Positions 12,319 through 22,115 of a stretch of DNA of 64,000 nucleotides are shown in pieces. The stretch spans positions 1,822,001 to 1,886,000 of the forward strand of contig CM073590.1 in NCBI GenBank assembly GCA_037074705.1, read 5' to 3'. Position 1 is the stretch's first letter; every line of letters starts with the position of its first letter. Origin of the DNA: Zhengitettix transpicula. Its lineage: Eukaryota > Arthropoda > Insecta > Orthoptera > Tetrigidae. The notes beneath the pieces are model-generated. The model saw nothing but the letters and a program-made list of their open reading frames with translations. It was not told the origin of the DNA and searched no databases. The position numbers and the translations under genes are program-made.

Positions 12319-12410
12319 AAATACCATTCAACGTTTTTGCAATCCTTGTTTCTTTTGTCAGAAGATTCAAGAAATGCAAAAGCCGTAAGAACGACACACC
12401 GCACAAAGCC
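12319..12410 (-). repeat. Family B repeat copy 2
   Basis: On the minus strand it reads GTGCGGTGTGTCGTTCTTACG, then TTCTGACAAAAGAAACAAGG, then ATTGCAAAAACGTTGAATGG. The order and spacing match the other family B copies, but the GAAAC box has decayed to AAAAC and the stem is lost. Confidence 0.5.
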
Positions 12411-12954
12411 TATTTATTACATTTATTGCAATTATTGTATTCAAGATATACAATTTTAATTAATTAACTAAAACATGAAAATAGTCGCCTTATAATAGAA
12501 GACGATGTATTGAGTGTCAGAAACACGTAGATGATCCATCGGGACTCTTAAAATATTAAACTACAGTGTGCATAAATGATGTGTAATAAGTAAAACTTTG
12601 AACATGCTAAATCTTTTAAATGATGCTGAAATAAAAAATAATGTATGGCTACGTATAAGTTTTCCAGCCTATTACGGTTTTTGGTTTACGAATTTGACGT
12701 AAAAAAAAGAAGAAAAAGAATCTGACATAAATTTAAATTACAGATATGAAGGACGTAGTAGTTTAACAATAAAAATAATTGCATTTATCAACTTTGTTGT
12801 TTTAGATAAAAATTGACACAAATAATTTCCTTAAATATGCAAAATATACGATTTTCTGCAAAATAAAGTAACTATCCGACCAATGTGAAAATTGATAATG
12901 CTTTTTTGAAGTTTAATTTCGAAACGAAAGCATGAGTAACTTTTACACTCGGAC
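12411..12954. other. AT-rich non-coding sequence
   Basis: I see nothing recognisable here. Confidence 0.3.
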
Positions 12955-13080
12955 TATTTGCAAAGTCAGACGTGAGCGGTGTTTTATGGGCGTGGGGTTA
13001 TTTAACAACGCGAGCGGCGCTCCCCACACTCGCTGCCTGACCCCTGCAAAACCTTGCTAAGTGATTCCGTTCGAGAAATT
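12955..13080. other. GC-richer patch, candidate regulatory element
   Basis: This stretch contains TTTTATGGGCGTGGGG and GCGAGCGGCGCTCCCCACAC in AT-rich surroundings. TTTTATGG resembles Cdx/Hox-type sites and GGGCGTGGGG a GC/KLF-type site. It matches no other repeat here. The regulatory role is inferred from composition and motif only. Confidence 0.25.
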
Positions 13081-13303
13081 GAAATCCCAATAGCGGAAGC
13101 ACTGCATACTTTGTGACTTCTAAATATATCCACACCATTAACAATCTCTTCCATTAAATTATTGACAGACTGTTTTTAATATTCTCCTTCTAATGTGGTA
13201 TAGTTGAATACACTACTATTAGAGTTTATTCTTGCAAATGAGTATACACTTGGTAGCAGTTATATAACAAATACATTCTATGTTAAAAAAAAAGCGACAA
13301 TCG

Positions 13304-13856
13304 TCTGCGAGCGTTATTCTCTCGCAGGCAGTACCTGCGACGGATGTTGTCTCGCAGGCAGAACCTTGTAGGAGAGACACGATGCCTTTTCCTCTCCGAT
13401 TTTGAACCATGTTCCCACAAGCCTCGGCCTGTTCTGAGAGGCACCTCGGCCTGTTCTGAGAGGTGCATGTTCCGGGGTCACAGACCTTGGGCATACGGCA
13501 AGAGTTGTCCGCTATTCCCATGGGAATATTCGGCCAGCTGCCTCCTAAACCGTTCGAGGCACGGAGAAGGGATGCTGCGTCCCCACAGCAAACTCCCCTC
13601 CCGCTATCGGAAGGGCGTGGGACAATTACCCAATGCCCCACCTACCTGATGCAGGTTTTTCTAGGGTTTGTCCTGCATTTCTTTAGGCGAATGCCGGGTA
13701 GGATCCTTAAAATATAGCCCGGGGGCCCTAGTTATCCCTTGGCTACCTTCCTCTACCCTTCCACATCCCACCTTTCAAATCCCTTTCCTATGCTATAAGA
13801 GGGGAGTTTCCACTATGTGAATTACCCTATACATAGCCTGTCTACACCAAAAAAAA
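13304..13856 (+). mobile_element. Family C A-tailed retroposon, near full length (copy C1)
   Basis: This is one of the longest copies of a ~550 bp repeat. It opens with a block of direct and inverted CTCGCAGG motifs. The middle has GGGGTCACAGACCTTGGGCA, GGCACGGAGAAGGGATGC and GATGCAGGTTTTTCTAGGG, then GCCGGGTAGGATCC, AGCCCGGGGGCCCTAG and CCTATGCTAT. It ends GTGAATTACC...CCTGTCTACACC plus an A tail. The A tail suggests retroposition. No tRNA-type A/B box is obvious, so it is not a standard tRNA-SINE. A GAGGCACCTCGGCCTGTTCT segment is duplicated in this copy. Open frames in it on both strands are repeat sequence, not genes. Confidence 0.75.
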
Positions 13857-13859
13857 GTT

Positions 13860-15545
13860 AAAATATAGTCCTCTAAATTTTTGTTCTTTCGTGAAAAAAT
13901 ATAAAGAAAAACCTTCCTTTGAATTTATATACTGTCCAAATTTTTTTAGAATAATTGTAGTCAAAAACTGTTTCAGGCAGCCTGTTCCAGTTATTAACGA
14001 AGGAGAAGTTCCCTAGGTCAGTTTTCTGCGTCCTATGTTTGATTTTGAAACCATGGTCGCATCTGCCACACTTAATACGAAGGACTATCGAATACGCAGC
14101 TCAAGTCACCCCAAGAATTCTTCCCTAAAATTTTTTTAAAGGTAGAACGTAATCGTACCGTTTCGTTTTTATCGACTCCCATCCTAATTCTCTTAATTTT
14201 TCTTCACCATGTCCAGGACCACATTTGACAAATTTTTCAGCTTTCTTCTGAATTTTTTCAAGGCACTCTATGTGAATCACATGTGATTAGAGAATTGGAC
14301 GTAGTTGTGTTATGTACATGACTTGTCTTGCTCTTTTGCTACCATTTGCAGCGTCTTCCACGCCTTACAGGCCACGTGCTCTGTCTGTGGTCCCCATTTC
14401 AAATTACATAAAAATTTAACTGCTAAGTATGTGCATGTGTCAGTCTGGGGAATTCCTGTACTATTTATACTGTAATTTAAACTCATATTCTTTCTAGATC
14501 TGCAAGATCTAATTGAGTTGCTCTTTCTTCTACTGACTTTAATTTTGTTTAGCTTAGCCCAGAAGACAAATTTATTTACATAGTTTTGTAACATGTCTAC
14601 GTCTTCTATTGATCTGTAAATGACGCAATCATCCGCGAACAGCCTAACTTCCGAATTAATTCCAGCTGGCAGATCGTTGATGTATCTGAGGAACAGCAGT
14701 AGCCCTATCACGGAACCTTGAGGCACGCCCGAAATTACGGTTACAACGATCAACAGTTCCTGCCCAAATATAACACATTTCTGGAGGTCTCTCAGGAAGT
14801 ATTGTGTCCAGCGTAGAACTTCCCTACTTATGCCCACTTTGTATAGTTGTGTCATGAAGGACTACCTCAAAGGCTTTTGCGAAATCCATAACCACAGGGT
14901 ACAATATTTTCCCCTCATCAACTACACCTGCGATCAACTCTTGTAAAAGAAAAACAAGTTGACCATCGCATGACCAACGCTCTCGAAAACCTTGTTTCCC
15001 CTGATAAAACCAATCTGTTTTGTCTCATTCATTTCTAATGTAATCCAAAAGTCCTTTAGTTTGCGTACTACCGAAATAAAGCTTATTGGTCTATAATTGT
15101 TTACGTCTTTCTGTTTCCTCTTTTATATATTGGAATGACTGTAGCATTGGTTCCCATATTTGGAATACTCTGAATATACTGAACCGTAAGGAAGAAAAGC
15201 CTCTCCTCCTAATTTAATAATTTCTACGGGAATATCGTCCGTACCTCTCGATTCCGATCTTGTAAGTTTGCTATCTTTATTCTCAACAAATTAGCACTAA
15301 TAACGAATGTATTGAATTCGCGATCCTCTACATTTTGTTAAATACTGAAATAAAATGTGAATTTAGTGAAATCTGCCTTTTCAGCGTTCCAAGTTAGGGT
15401 AATGTCGTTGATCAAGGGACGGGCTTTCCTTCTTCGAACATAGTTATGAAAGCTAATCCAATATCCACTATTCCCGTTCAGAATATTAACCATAAAATTT
15501 TCGTGTGCCTTCTCAATTTCTAGGTTTTTTTGACGTCTTTAAACG
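13860..15545 (-). pseudogene. Degenerate non-LTR retrotransposon (LINE) reverse transcriptase
   Basis: Read on the minus strand, RT blocks appear in order in shifted frames: a region like DDIPVEIIKLGGEA (near 15230), NNYRPISF (near 15090), GFIRGNK...ESVGHAMV (near 15000-14970), SGVPQGSVIG (about 14730-14705), the catalytic box LFADDCVIY (FADD at 14639-14628), and the C-terminal RTQKTDLGNFSFVNNWNRLP (near 14000). These match the RT fingers-palm order of jockey/CR1-type LINEs. The 181-codon frame at 14310-14855 is the longest intact piece. Frameshifts and stops show it is dead. Family C copy C1 abuts its 3' end. Confidence 0.8.
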
Positions 15546-15867
15546 TTCCTAAATGGTCATGAATGTAGTTTCTCTGTTCATAAGCCCACCGGACCCAACT
15601 TATCATTTAAATGATTCCTTTCAGCCCTAAAATACTAAATTAGCCAAATATTAAGCATTCTATGATTATTAAAAACGTGCATTTTTAACGATTAAAATTT
15701 AAATAGATGACATTGCGATAATTTACGGTTTCAAAAACATTTTTGCGTAATTAAAGGAATTTAATCGATGAGCTTCTCAGAATTCTTTAATACTTTAGCT
15801 TGAAAAGATCCCCGATTTTTATTATCCCAAAATGTGTGACTTATGACCCCAGTGGCCCCGAAACGTC

Positions 15868-15960
15868 TTTTTTTTTTAGGGCAACAGGCTACATGAGGGT
15901 GATCCACATTGGGCAACTCCCCTTTAATAGCATAGGAAGGGATTTGAAGTGATTCTCAAA
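15868..15960 (-). mobile_element. Family C, 3'-end fragment (copy C2)
   Basis: Only the last ~90 bases are present: the T-run (A tail on the minus strand), GGGCAACAGGCTACATGAGG, and CCCCTTTAATAGCATAGG. Heavy 5' truncation is what target-primed reverse transcription commonly leaves. Confidence 0.65.
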
Positions 15961-16570
15961 TGAATAGGGATCAATTGTGCCAGTACTATCGAAGCTTCCC
16001 AAAAGACAGAGCGAAATGCTCAAGTAGCGTGGTTTGTCAATAGCCGCTGAACTTTATTGAGTTGACGAAATGCCTTCCCACTTCTCTTTCTGGCTCTTTC
16101 ACATCAAGTACAGGCGCCTTAGGTCAAAATAGTGTAGAAAAATTAATTAAATCTATATTCGGAAGTTTACAGAATTAAAGCTTTCTACGAGTTTACATTG
16201 CAAAAATTTTGAAATTCGTAATTTGTTTCCCGTAATCAAGTACAACTGTAATATTTCGTAAGTCACAGCTTCACAGGCTTAATTTGGTTCGACAGTGCTT
16301 ATTACAGATTATATAGAGAGTAACGATTTTGTATGCGTATGTTATGTCTATGAATTAAGGTGGCACATTTTTTTTCCAAACCATCGCGTTAAGCAAACAT
16401 AGTTCATCCCCAGTAGCTTTTGTCAACGATTTACTTTTTTATTGCCAGATAGAAATAAAACCTTTTGTTGAATTGCATTATGAAGTAAAAATTATATGTG
16501 TATGTAAAACGGTGAAACTATACGTACAGGAATATCAGGAAAGTTTTTAGCTATTATCAGCAGTCCAATC
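15961..16570. other. AT-rich non-coding sequence
   Basis: No gene or repeat recognised between two family C copies. Confidence 0.3.
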
Positions 16571-16769
16571 CGATGCAGGTTTTTCTAAGGTTTTCCCTGC
16601 ATTTCTTTAGGCGAATGCCGGGTAGGATCCTTAAAATATAGCCCGGGGGCCCTAGTAACCCTTGGCTACCTTCCTCTACCCTTCCGCATCCCCCCTTTCA
16701 AATCCCTCTATTAAAGGGGAGTTGCCCAATGTGGATCACCCTCATGTAGCCTGTTACCCTAAAAAAAAA
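16571..16769 (+). mobile_element. Family C, 5'-truncated copy (C3a), first of three head-to-tail
   Basis: It starts at GATGCAGGTTTTTCTAAGG and runs through GCCGGGTAGGATCC and AGCCCGGGGGCCCTAG to CCTGTTACCC and an A tail. It is followed directly by two more same-orientation copies. Confidence 0.7.
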
Positions 16770-16784
16770 GGGGGTGGTCACATA

Positions 16785-16962
16785 TTTTTATAGGGTTTGT
16801 CCTGCATTACTTTTAGGTTAATGCCGGGTAGGATCCTTAAACTATAGCCCGGGGGCCCTAGTAATCCTTGGCTACCTTCCTCCACCCTTTCCTATGCTAT
16901 AAGAGGGGAGTTGCCACTATGTGGATTACCCTATACATAGTCTGTCAACACGCAAAAAAAAA
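16785..16962 (+). mobile_element. Family C, 5'-truncated copy (C3b)
   Basis: It begins at TATAGGGTTTGTCCTGCATT and ends in CTATACATAGTCTGTCAACACG with an A run. It differs from C3a at many places, so this is not a simple recent tandem duplication. Confidence 0.7.
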
Positions 16963-17332
16963 CGGGGTCACATACCTTGGGCATACGGTAAGAGTTGTTT
17001 TCTGTTCCCATTGGAACAGTCGGTCAGCTGCCTCCTAAACTGGCCGAGGCACGGAGAAGTGAATGCAAACCCCTCTCCCGCTATCGGAAGGGCGTGGGAC
17101 AAGTACCCAATGCCCGACCTACCTGATGCAGGTTTTTCTAGGGTTTTCCCTGCATTACTTTTAGGCGAATTGCCGGGCATGATCCTTAAACCATAGCCCG
17201 GGGGCCCTAGTTAATCCTTGGCTACCTTCCTCTGCCCTTCCGCATAACCCCTTTCAAATCCTTTCCTATGCTATTAAAGGGGAGTTGCCATCATGTGGAT
17301 TACCCTCATGTAGCCTGTTACCCTTAAAAAAA
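16963..17332 (+). mobile_element. Family C, longer copy (C3c)
   Basis: It starts at GGGGTCACATACCTTGGGCA, about 150 bases into the full-length element, and contains the middle and 3' parts to CCTGTTACCCTTAAAAAA. Small open frames on both strands (16921-17196 plus, 16968-17180 minus) are repeat sequence. Confidence 0.7.
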
Positions 17333-18264
17333 GTTAATATAATAGGAATACCAACCACAAAACTCGTAAATACCAAAACAATTTCCTTTTAGTTTGGGAT
17401 TTACATTTCTTTTTTTATGAAAATGTGTTTAATGAAGGAAAATGGAACTGTGCCAAATTAATTGAGAACAGTATGATAACAGCTTTGAGAATAAATCTAA
17501 GTTTAGTCGGCAACTTCAAATACTGAAATATGGAAGTTTAAAATTAAGCACTTAATTATGAAATATCTATTCAAGTCGTATTTACTAAATTAGATAAATG
17601 ATTTACATGTTTATGAACGGGACTTTCAGAAATATTTCATATGATTTCTGCCCCATTGATTTTTTCATAATACTTTAATTACGTAGATAAATATCACATA
17701 ATTTAAGAATAAGTTTAAAAAATTTACTTATTCTCCTATTTTTTGTTTTTAATTTGTACGAGTTTCGTGACGTAGTATGAGTCGATTTTTCCTTAAAATA
17801 TTACTATTTTAATATTATAATATATCACTCCTTTTTGTGCTCTATTTAAGTTGTATAGGATATATTAATTGATTATAATTTATGTGCAGTTTTTTCCTTA
17901 ACTACTAATTTTTCTCACTTTTGAGCTAACTAGATGTATTTTAACATGTATTATATTTCCTATTGAATGAATCGTATTTTCCCTAACTCATTTATTAAAT
18001 TTTACATTTGTGCTATTTTTTACTTTCAGTGGAGGTCAACTTGAATCAGTAAATGAATCTAAATTTGATTTCATACGATCAGTTAAGTTAAAGTTTCTTG
18101 TAATGCATTTCATAAAGACCAAAATTAAATTGACTTAAATGTTATCGTCGTAAAATATCATATAATTAAAATTCGGTAGCGCCTGGTTATATATATTTTT
18201 AGTATATAATAAAATTTTGTATGTCAACCATTAAAATGTTAATACTTTTATCTGTATTGTGTTC
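17333..18264. other. AT-rich non-coding sequence
   Basis: No recognisable gene or repeat. Confidence 0.3.
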
Positions 18265-18535
18265 TAGAAATCGTCTTTTATTCCTCGTGACATTTCGGGG
18301 TAAATAAACGCAGAGATAATCGCTGTCAAGTCGGGAGATTCGCGAATTGCACCCCAGAGAGGCAGGGACGGAGTTATTGTATCAGATGACGACGTTTAAT
18401 GCTGTCGACTGGGAGATTGAGCTCTATCTATCTTCTTCCCTCGAGGGGGCCCTGACGAACAAATAGCTCCAGCAACAGCTAAAGAAATGCTCTAGCGGGC
18501 AGATGAGATAATACATTAAATCTCACTCGGTGACA
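18265..18535. other. 270-base GC-richer island, candidate conserved element
   Basis: A long non-repetitive patch (including CCCCAGAGAGGCAGGGACGG, CTCGAGGGGGCCCTGACG and AGCGGGCAGATGAGATAAT) interrupts AT-rich sequence. Stops occur in all frames and it matches no repeat in the window. Distal enhancer or non-coding RNA exon are possibilities; neither is proven. Confidence 0.3.
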
Positions 18536-20027
18536 GTAAGTGTATACGAGTCTGATTGGTTATGGAATTAATACATTTACTGAAGCCTTTGAGTATGACA
18601 TGTCTTCTCTAAAATGCATTGTCCTCAACTCAATGAACTTAAATAATTTTAAGACTTTCATTGTATTGTTATCTTTAAATTTTAACCGTGTATTCATGTA
18701 TATATTCTTAATAGAAGGACCTTAGAAGCATAAATATTGTGATAAACAATAATAATCACTATTACACAGAAATTAATATTCTATAACACAATAAGTATTT
18801 TAAATACTTACAGTTGAAATCACATTTAAAGAACTAACTCGTCGTTTACTTTGTATCTTCTGATATGGAATTAGAATTTATGCATATTAAAAAATTTCAA
18901 TTAATATGGACGATATACGAGTAATAATATACCATTTGAAAATAAATTCACATTTTGCTTAAAATTTGAGAACTGTTCCTCAACATGAAATCTGTATTAG
19001 TTATATGGAATAAGACTTAATTCTAGTGATAATGCTGTTAAAAAAATATTCACAATTAAAAACTGAAATAATTCAACATTACTTTATTCAATAAATTTTT
19101 AAGCAGATCATGTAAAATAATTTTATGTCAGTGATGACGCCTAAGAAATAAGTCGTAATTTTAATTCTTACTTCAAAACTTCCAATTATTATAAGTTCAA
19201 GTAAAATAGTCCTGTACATAAAATTTACACATTTATAAAGTAATATTTAGATTAGCAAAGGGGATGAGTGACGATATGGATGAGCATGTGAATTAAAAAC
19301 AATTGATCTTTCTCTATAATTTTCACAAGTTTATAAGACAACTTTGTTGACAGTATTAATTGAAACTAAGCTATTTACACGTTTGAGGGAACTAATGAAT
19401 TAAAACTGCCGGAGGCGGAATTTTGTGCTTAATGTTTAAAGAAGTCGTTTTTACGACCTAAAAATGATTGGCTTTACAAGGGAAAATAATAAATATACAT
19501 GAACGTTTTGTAATAATTTACACTTTACAACTAATAAGTTCTTAATTTTGAAACGCGCATATAACTGATCATTCAACTCAATATTTCAAATCCTGAATTG
19601 TACAGTTAAATTTATATTGCGTTTAATTAATAGTATGTAAAGTTAATTTCTATTTTTCCTTTAGTTTAATTCCATAAAAAGACTGTAATAAAAATAATTG
19701 GCAATGTGAAAAGTATTTTATAAAATTATTATGGACTAAGTAGTTTTCTGTCTCTTTTATTTAATTTAAATGCGTCTTATTCAATTATCGTGTAACTTTC
19801 AGAGTATTAATACACATTATTTGTTACTCATAACACATTTTCGGAGAAAATAATTTCATGTATGAATCACGTACGAGCGTCAAGTAAATTTATTATTGGA
19901 AGGAAGTTTAATAATAATTATTGAATAAATTAGAAATGTCTTTTCAAGAGGAGAATGAAGAACCAGTGGACGAAATTTTGCAATACATATTTACAAGGTT
20001 AATTATCGCCGATGTTATGCATTATCC
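18536..20027. other. AT-rich non-coding sequence
   Basis: No gene or repeat recognised. The 61-codon frame at 18540-18725 has no motif. Confidence 0.3.
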
Positions 20028-20520
20028 TTGAAAGAAATGTCGGTCCATATCTGTGGTTGTCAGACGCAGGCAATAATAGGGATTGGGCAGTATGTCACCG
20101 CCCTTCGCGAGGCAGGACCGATAAATCCACTTGGAGTGGTCGTGACAGCGTTCTGCCCGACGCACTCGTTCCATAGTGCATACTGCACCGCGGGAACACT
20201 AATCAAAACAACAATTAGTAACACTAGGATTATTACTCTACCCAGTGTGTATATTCACGAAATTTTAGTGTTCGTAAAGCGGAAGATGAATCTGTTTCAA
20301 ACGGATGACGAATTTCACGAATATGTGACTAAAATCTGTCACCTCTAAGATCGGACATGATCGTCTTGCTCTCTAACTGACAAGTATTCAACATACAGGG
20401 ACAGTTCTATACAATAGACTTCATCCAGTGGTGAAGAAAGACAATAACTAGAAGAGGTTTGTGAATCAGTGTAAAAATTTTTTACTGAAAAGCGCTCAGC
20501 ACATGAGTTTCCTGATTATA
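20028..20520 (+). pseudogene. LINE reverse transcriptase, C-terminal remnant
   Basis: The first frame ends in ITLPSVYIHEILVFVKRKMN then LFQTDDEFHEY, like the segment after the RT domain in jockey/CR1-type LINEs (L..PSLYIxExLxFVKxxxxxF...HxYxTR). After a frame break, VLYNRLHPVVKK and F.NQCKNFLLK..QHMSF follow, matching the usual K.YN.LP..IK...F...LK.fL....YYS.. ending. Stops and shifts show decay. The element's 3' untranslated part seems to run to about 21370. Confidence 0.6.
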
Positions 20521-20592
20521 ATAATAAAATTTTGGACTGAAAAACTGTTGAATATGTTTCTCTTTAACCTATTAATTTCTATATTTAAAGAA

Positions 20593-20800
20593 GTAAAAAA
20601 TTTTCGACAATTTTATATAAATTTGTTAGTCATTTTTTCAGAATATTTCGACCTAATAGTTGGCCATAACCATCTGTCACTTCAACAACAAATTATTTAA
20701 ACATCTAATTGAATCTATGGTTCAAATGACAGCCAACTATTAGGCCAAAAGATTCCGAAAAATTATTGAATTTAAAAAAAATCGTCAAAAATTGAGATTG
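20593..20800. mobile_element. Small inverted-repeat element (MITE-like)
   Basis: Arms of roughly 70 bases (20593-20664 and 20731-20800) are imperfect reverse complements, best at CCTAATAGTTGGC with GCCAACTATTAGG. The centre is ~65 bases, AT-rich, without coding. It lies in the 3' untranslated part of the LINE remnant, so it probably inserted there. No target duplication is clear. Confidence 0.45.
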
Positions 20801-21294
20801 TATAAGGGTTGCACCTTTAAATCATGTAAAGTACATAAACAGTAAATAACTTCCTATATCAGTATAAACCTATTTATTTCATAACTTTCTTCATTTATGT
20901 TTTTCTGCTTTTCTTTGTTTGTTTCATGTACGACCTGGAGTTTCTGCATAAGGCCTGATTCCTCGTAGTTCAGTTTCGAGAATAGACTCGACCGTAGTTT
21001 GTGTTTGTGCTTCTTCCTAGTGTGATTGTGTCAGGTTTTGTGTTTACTCTCGAGTGTTGTGCAGTTCCATATTTAGTGATTAATTATAGTAATTATTTTA
21101 ATGACTCAATGTTTAATATTATATTGTACCATTGGTAAAATTACGGGATCTGTTTCAATGCTATTAAGTAAATGTAAATATTACATTGAAGTTTTAGATA
21201 TATTGGACAGGCAAATAAATATGTGCATCCAGATTTTCAGTTATGTACACGTAAACGTCTAATTGTTATTAATTGTAGTTTCTCTGAACTATTT

Positions 21295-21372
21295 TGTAAT
21301 TTTATGTAATGACATATCCTACTTCCTTATTCAAGGACTGATGGAATAAGTAAATCAAATCCAAATTAAATC
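21295..21372 (+). repeat. LINE 3' terminus
   Basis: The sequence ATATCCTACTTCCTTATTC, then GACTGATGGAATAAGTAAATC and short CAAATC-like repeats, resembles the end of the LINE remnant at 52500-52560 (GTATCCTATTTCCTCGACC...CTAATGGAATGAATAATAAAT). Two LINE C-terminal remnants followed by the same sequence supports a shared 3' end with a simple-repeat tail. Confidence 0.5.
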
Positions 21373-21767
21373 TTTGCGAGCTACATAAATACATAAATAA
21401 ACATATTTTTAATCCTTGCACCTTATCTTCTCATTTGCTTCATCATATTATACTTGTAGTTCAAAAACCGAAAGATTTAACCACCGTTCCGATGAGCTTT
21501 CTAATCTAGTAATATAAAAGGTACAACGGATGGTTAAAACAGAGATGTAGTTGCAGTAAACTTAGGAAGAAAAATAAGATATTTAGTCCTATGCAATTTT
21601 CAAGGAATAGAAAATTAAATTATGGATATATCTGAATTGTACAATAGTTGGTCATTTTAAAATACACTACGTTTAATTGGGTTCGGTAAATACTTACATG
21701 ACACGAAATTACTGTATAACAGGTTATTTTTTGAGTGATAGACTACAGATGGTTATCCGCTTTTATG

Positions 21768-22115
21768 GCTGTCCCCTTTAATAGCATAGGTAGGGAGAAC
21801 AAGGTAATCAAGGGTTAACTAGGGCTCCTTGGTTGTAGTTTAAGAATCCTACCCGGTATTGACCTAAAAGTGATAGAGGGAAAATAATACAGAAACCAGC
21901 AAAGATAGGACAAGCTGTTGCTACTTGCCACATGCATTTCCCAAAACGAAAGATCAGAGTTTGCAAGTTAACCGACTTTGTGCCTCGACTGAATTTGGAG
22001 GGCAGTTGTTCGACTGGTCCAATGAGAACAGCAACAACTCTTATGGTATACCTCCTGATAAACACACATCAAAGCCAGCCTAGGTGTCACTGTTTATGGG
22101 CACATTGGTTTGGAA
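21768..22115 (-). mobile_element. Family C, diverged copy (C4)
   Basis: Minus-strand order is preserved: CCCCTTTAATAGCATAGGTA, AACTAGGGCTCCTTGG, ATCCTACCCGGTATTGACCT, GTGCCTCGACTGAATTTGGAGG and CAACTCTTATGGTATACC. It is much more diverged than the other copies and lacks the A tail. Confidence 0.6.

Noticed and set aside
13219..13641. 140-codon minus frame
   Set aside because: Mostly family C copy C1 read backwards.
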